A stretch of 34,194 nucleotides of DNA, from the IMG/VR virus record IMGVR_UViG_3300037198_000046, positions 1 through 34,194 of that record; one strand, written 5' to 3'. This stretch comes from a virus. The translations under genes and the position numbers were made by a program. Below the pieces are notes generated by a model. That model saw only the letters and a list, made by a program, of their open reading frames with translations. It was not told the origin of the DNA and made no database searches. Of this stretch, positions 32,022 through 34,194 are shown piece by piece. Each line of letters opens with the position of its first letter. The first letter of the stretch is position 1.

Positions 32022-32280
32022 GAAAAGCTTTGGAGGCTTCCATAACTCTCATTTCTATAATCGCGTTTTTAGGGATATGAAGTCTCCATCTTCCTGGACG
32101 CGCTGCAGGCTCTCCTTCATATGAAGGTTCCATTTCCATAACAATGGTTATTACCTCGTCAGTCTCTCCTACAAACCATCCTACCTCATCAAGTTCTACT
32201 AGTCCAGGTATAACCGGGCCGGATTCTTCTGCCGCTTCAGAACATGCATCTCGCCAGCGGATGTAGGCGATCCGATTCAT
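31999..32280 (-). CDS. Small hypothetical phage protein, 93 aa
   Basis: A 93-residue protein with an N-terminal YIRWRDACSEA (6-16), an acidic middle containing VGWFVGETDEVITIVMEMEP (33-52) and a strand-turn-basic end (RWRLHIPKNAIIEMRVME, 64-81). 'W.DA' followed by a 'GW' strand and a final 'IPK..I..' is a layout seen in many small phage early proteins of unknown function. It overlaps its upstream neighbour by ATGA and is the last gene of the - strand block, running 23 bases into the histidine phosphatase gene. Confidence 0.65.
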   Translation of the reverse strand: MNRIAYIRWRDACSEAAEESGPVIPGLVELDEVGWFVGETDEVITIVMEMEPSYEGEPAARPGRWRLHIPKNAIIEMRVMEASKAFPKRSKRQ

Positions 32281-32489
32281 TTTTCCTCACAATAAGTTTC
32301 GAGTTCGTCGAGGCTACTATATTTTCCCGTAGATTCGATATAAAAAGGATAGTTTTGATTTAGAAGATCTTCTTCGAACGCCTCCCATTCATTGTTGGGA
32401 ACATCGAAGCCTACTTCAATAATCATCTCTTTCTCCCGCAGTTTTTGCAAGATGTGGGATCTACCGAGTAGATCCCACATTTCTCGCAT
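32277..32489 (-). CDS. Small hypothetical protein, 70 aa
   Basis: A longer frame starts at TTG 32,507, but the ATG at 32,489 has GGAGGGAG 8 bases upstream (32,498-32,505 on the - strand), which decides the start. The 70-residue product is acidic and mixed helix/strand (IIEVGFDVPNNEWEAFEEDL, 23-42). It is coupled to the 93-aa gene by a 4-base overlap. No family is recognised. Confidence 0.6.
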   Translation of the reverse strand: MREMWDLLGRSHILQKLREKEMIIEVGFDVPNNEWEAFEEDLLNQNYPFYIESTGKYSSLDELETYCEEK

Positions 32490-32517
32490 TTTATAGTCTC
32501 CCTCCAACCATTTAGAG

Positions 32518-33036
32518 TTAGAACTTGAGGTCTAACTTTAACTGGGATGGGGGGAGATTTTTTTGGCCTAGCCATATAGGTATATGATCTTTAGGACGAT
32601 TATCGAACTGCCCATATTTTTGGGGGTTTAAATCGTAATGAAGAAGCGATAGCGCGCACCATACCACACTTGCAAGATGATGTTGTCCGTCTTCTTGATC
32701 GTAAGTTTCGCCCCCGAACCATTTCCATGCATGTCTAAGTAAAGCGGCAAAGACTCTTCCATAACTAAGACCTTGTTCCCAATTTCTATCGTTATACTTA
32801 GTAGCCCCAAGTGTGTAGACTTGACCCACCATAAATAGAGAATCCCCGGGGATTAGGTCAAATCGTATTTTTCCTTCGTCATTTTTTCGTCCTTCAAGCA
32901 TTAAAAGTATTTCTTCTCCTATCCAATCATGAAGACCTAAAGCTGGCCCTCCAGAGTCGCGATTTCCTCGAAGAATTTCGCGGGCTGCACGAAGTTGTTC
33001 GAAGTAGCATTTCTGGAGGGCATGAGCTAAATACAT
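32518..33036 (-). CDS. dATP/dGTP diphosphohydrolase-like protein (MazG-like, DUF5664 type)
   Basis: A 172-residue protein. The ATG at 33,036 lies one base after the upstream stop and is preferred to the TTG at 33,072. The core (about 55-135) matches phage dATP/dGTP diphosphohydrolase-like proteins: KIRFDLIPGDSL (56-67), VYTLGATKYNDRNWEQG (73-89), ALLRHAWKWFGGE (98-110) and HHLASVVWCALSLL (119-132). These all-alpha NTP pyrophosphatases remove dNTPs to dNMPs and are used by phages to tune the nucleotide pool, in some cases together with genome base modification. No PurZ or other modification gene is visible here, so such a role cannot be claimed. The gene lies in an operon with a DNA-processing exonuclease. 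Confidence 0.76.
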   Translation of the reverse strand: MYLAHALQKCYFEQLRAAREILRGNRDSGGPALGLHDWIGEEILLMLEGRKNDEGKIRFDLIPGDSLFMVGQVYTLGATKYNDRNWEQGLSYGRVFAALLRHAWKWFGGETYDQEDGQHHLASVVWCALSLLHYDLNPQKYGQFDNRPKDHIPIWLGQKNLPPSQLKLDLKF

Positions 33037-33037
33037 A

Positions 33038-33718
33038 TTAAATTGAATTAGCCACCGGTCTTGCAAAATCAATCACTGCGTGATAGAGTTTTTTAAGATC
33101 TATCACATCGTACCGATTATGTTTAAGAATATAAGCTAACCCTTCAGCCTCTCCTCTAACCCCCGCTCTCCAGTGTTTTGCGTCAACTCTGGTTTTTCGG
33201 GTCTTCCCAAGTATAACCCGACAGGCATTCTCTAAACGATTCGAAGAAAGCTTAAATTTTCCTTTTACTGTAAAGTAGATATCTTTATGTTTAAGAGTAT
33301 TCCAAAGGGGAAAGGGAATACCATCCACCATAGCACGAGTACGAATGTAGGGAAGATCGAACCTAGCTCCATAAAACGTTACAAGCTTATCGAACTTGCC
33401 TAAATCTGAGATAAGTTTTGTAACCAAGACCTTATCTTCCTGGCCTGGAGTAGCGATATTGATGTCTTTTTTGGTTATAACTCCTTCAAGGATTTTATTT
33501 GTAGTATCGTCTAAAATGCAATAGGAGAGAATAATCCCAAAATCCGCATCAAGATTTGAACACTCAATATCTAAATGTCCAATAATCTCTTGTCTTTCTC
33601 CTATCTCTTTAAGATAGCAGTTATAATGATCTAAATATGTGTGTCTATGAGCTTTACAGTGTTGATTTGCAAGACGAATTATAACATCTTTTCGTAAGTT
33701 ATGAATTGGTGCGGGCAA
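33038..33718 (-). CDS. DEDDy 3'-5' exonuclease (RNase H-like, DnaQ/YprB type)
   Basis: A 226-residue protein, the N-terminal part containing Cys/His (C21, H24, H26, H31, C34), then the exonuclease core: GHLDIECSN (47-55, Asp50 and Glu52), TFYGARFDLPYI (114-125, Asp121) and YDVIDLKKLY (203-212, Tyr203 and Asp207). This makes a complete DEDDy set, so it is probably active on DNA or RNA ends, for proofreading, recombination or host-DNA degradation. The start is a TTG with AAAGGAG 7 bases upstream (33,726-33,732), which overlaps the end of the previous gene. It is the second of five tightly packed - strand genes. Confidence 0.83.
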   Translation of the reverse strand: MPAPIHNLRKDVIIRLANQHCKAHRHTYLDHYNCYLKEIGERQEIIGHLDIECSNLDADFGIILSYCILDDTTNKILEGVITKKDINIATPGQEDKVLVTKLISDLGKFDKLVTFYGARFDLPYIRTRAMVDGIPFPLWNTLKHKDIYFTVKGKFKLSSNRLENACRVILGKTRKTRVDAKHWRAGVRGEAEGLAYILKHNRYDVIDLKKLYHAVIDFARPVANSI

Positions 33719-33730
33719 TAAAAGTCTCCT

Positions 33731-34194
33731 TTAAACTTCGGGTTTTGGTCTCCATAAATTAGTTCCTTTCTCTTTATATATCTGTCCACTTGCGCTAAGA
33801 ACCGTTTCTGCGGCCTGTAAGATACGGACCGGGAATTTTTGGTTTAACTTCTTCCACAACTCTGCGGAAGTAGCGGGGAGAAGTTGGAGGATCATACGAG
33901 CGGCTTGAGCCTCGGAGGTTGGAGGGAGGAGGATTTTGTCTATATATTTCCCTACCTCCAAAAGAACTGTTGCTCCAAACTTCATATCCTCCGTATCTAT
34001 CCAATTCCAGTGCTTACGGGATATTGCCATAAGCATTGCAAGCCTTAATACCATATCCCGAGATCTATTCGCATAAGGTAAAACGGTCTTTGAGAAATAC
34101 CTAAACCTATTATGATACCAGTTTGTGTAGTAGTGTCGAGCGTTTTCTAACGGTATCATCTCACAGGGTTTTTTATATTTTCCTAAGATCTCCG
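33731..34194 (-). CDS. C-terminal fragment of a possible primase-helicase-like protein, cut by window edge
   Basis: The frame is open to the end of the window (an internal ATG occurs at 34,159, but codons before it, including EILGKYKKPCEM, are also coding-like). The visible part is helical: RSRDMVLRLAMLMAISRKHW (32-51 from the ATG), then WIDTEDMKFGATVLLEVGKY and a last Lys/Ala-rich winged segment. 'R...V.RLA...A......I...D...A...L' is the layout at the C-terminus of DUF3987 and phage primase-helicase proteins. This is a weak, context-assisted guess; the ATPase domain would lie beyond 34,194. Confidence 0.5.
   Translation of the reverse strand, partial: EILGKYKKPCEMIPLENARHYYTNWYHNRFRYFSKTVLPYANRSRDMVLRLAMLMAISRKHWNWIDTEDMKFGATVLLEVGKYIDKILLPPTSEAQAARMILQLLPATSAELWKKLNQKFPVRILQAAETVLSASGQIYKEKGTNLWRPKPEV

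Noticed and set aside
32518-33036. MazZ of a diaminopurine (Z-genome) phage
   Set aside because: The protein fits the general dATP/dGTP diphosphohydrolase-like type and neither PurZ nor DatZ is visible in the window, so the specific claim is unsupported.

Overview
The window is part of a tailed-phage genome, most likely a podovirus, taken from an environmental (metagenome-like) source. The + strand from position 2 to 32,021 carries packaging and virion genes in the usual order: terminase large subunit, portal, scaffold, major capsid protein of the N4 gp56 type, head-tail adaptors, a P22 gp10/T7 gp12-like nozzle protein, fibres and spike, then internal (ejection) proteins. There is no tape measure, sheath or tube gene, which argues for a short tail. 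From 34,194 down to 31,999 a convergent - strand block holds early-type genes: a fragment resembling a helicase-primase C-terminus, a DEDDy exonuclease, a dATP/dGTP diphosphohydrolase-like protein and two small proteins. No integrase, tRNA, CRISPR or rRNA was seen, so nothing shows integration. The host is unknown. Three signal peptides of the short '(A/G)Q' type point to a diderm host, and Acidobacteriota would fit, but this is only an inference.

Region by region. 2-3,205: a truncated HldE/PfkB-type sugar kinase, then a terminase large subunit split into ATPase and nuclease genes with an FkbM methyltransferase gene between the halves. 3,228-5,603: a long portal with a proline/glycine-rich insert. 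5,600-10,019: a GC-rich cassette with two secreted proteins (236 and 1,173 aa) and a 55-aa helical protein; its composition differs sharply from everything around it and the left boundary falls inside the 236-aa gene. 10,064-12,655: a coiled-coil protein with one membrane segment, a permuted papain-like (YiiX/C92-type) hydrolase, a secreted barrel-like protein and two unknowns. 12,671-14,988: scaffold, major capsid protein and probable decoration protein, closed by a strong terminator at 15,001-15,035. 15,048-17,035: an accessory pair, a zinc-finger protein and a GT9 heptosyltransferase-like protein fused behind a degenerate methyltransferase domain. 17,038-25,969: adaptors, nozzle, short fibre and large spike. 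25,983-31,249: an acetyltransferase, two low-complexity proteins, two internal virion proteins and a small unknown. 31,326-32,021: a histidine phosphatase whose motifs are in circularly permuted order.

The most interesting reading is that sugar-decoration genes (HldE-like kinase, FkbM methyltransferase, GT9 transferase with a four-cysteine C-terminal cluster) are interleaved with structural genes. The cysteine cluster recalls the iron finger of bacterial autotransporter heptosyltransferases (TibC type), which use ADP-heptose to O-glycosylate proteins. A phage-encoded glycosylation system acting on virion or secreted proteins is therefore a testable hypothesis, not something the sequence proves. 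Two architectures are directly visible and unusual: the split terminase with an unrelated gene in the linker, and the circularly permuted histidine phosphatase.
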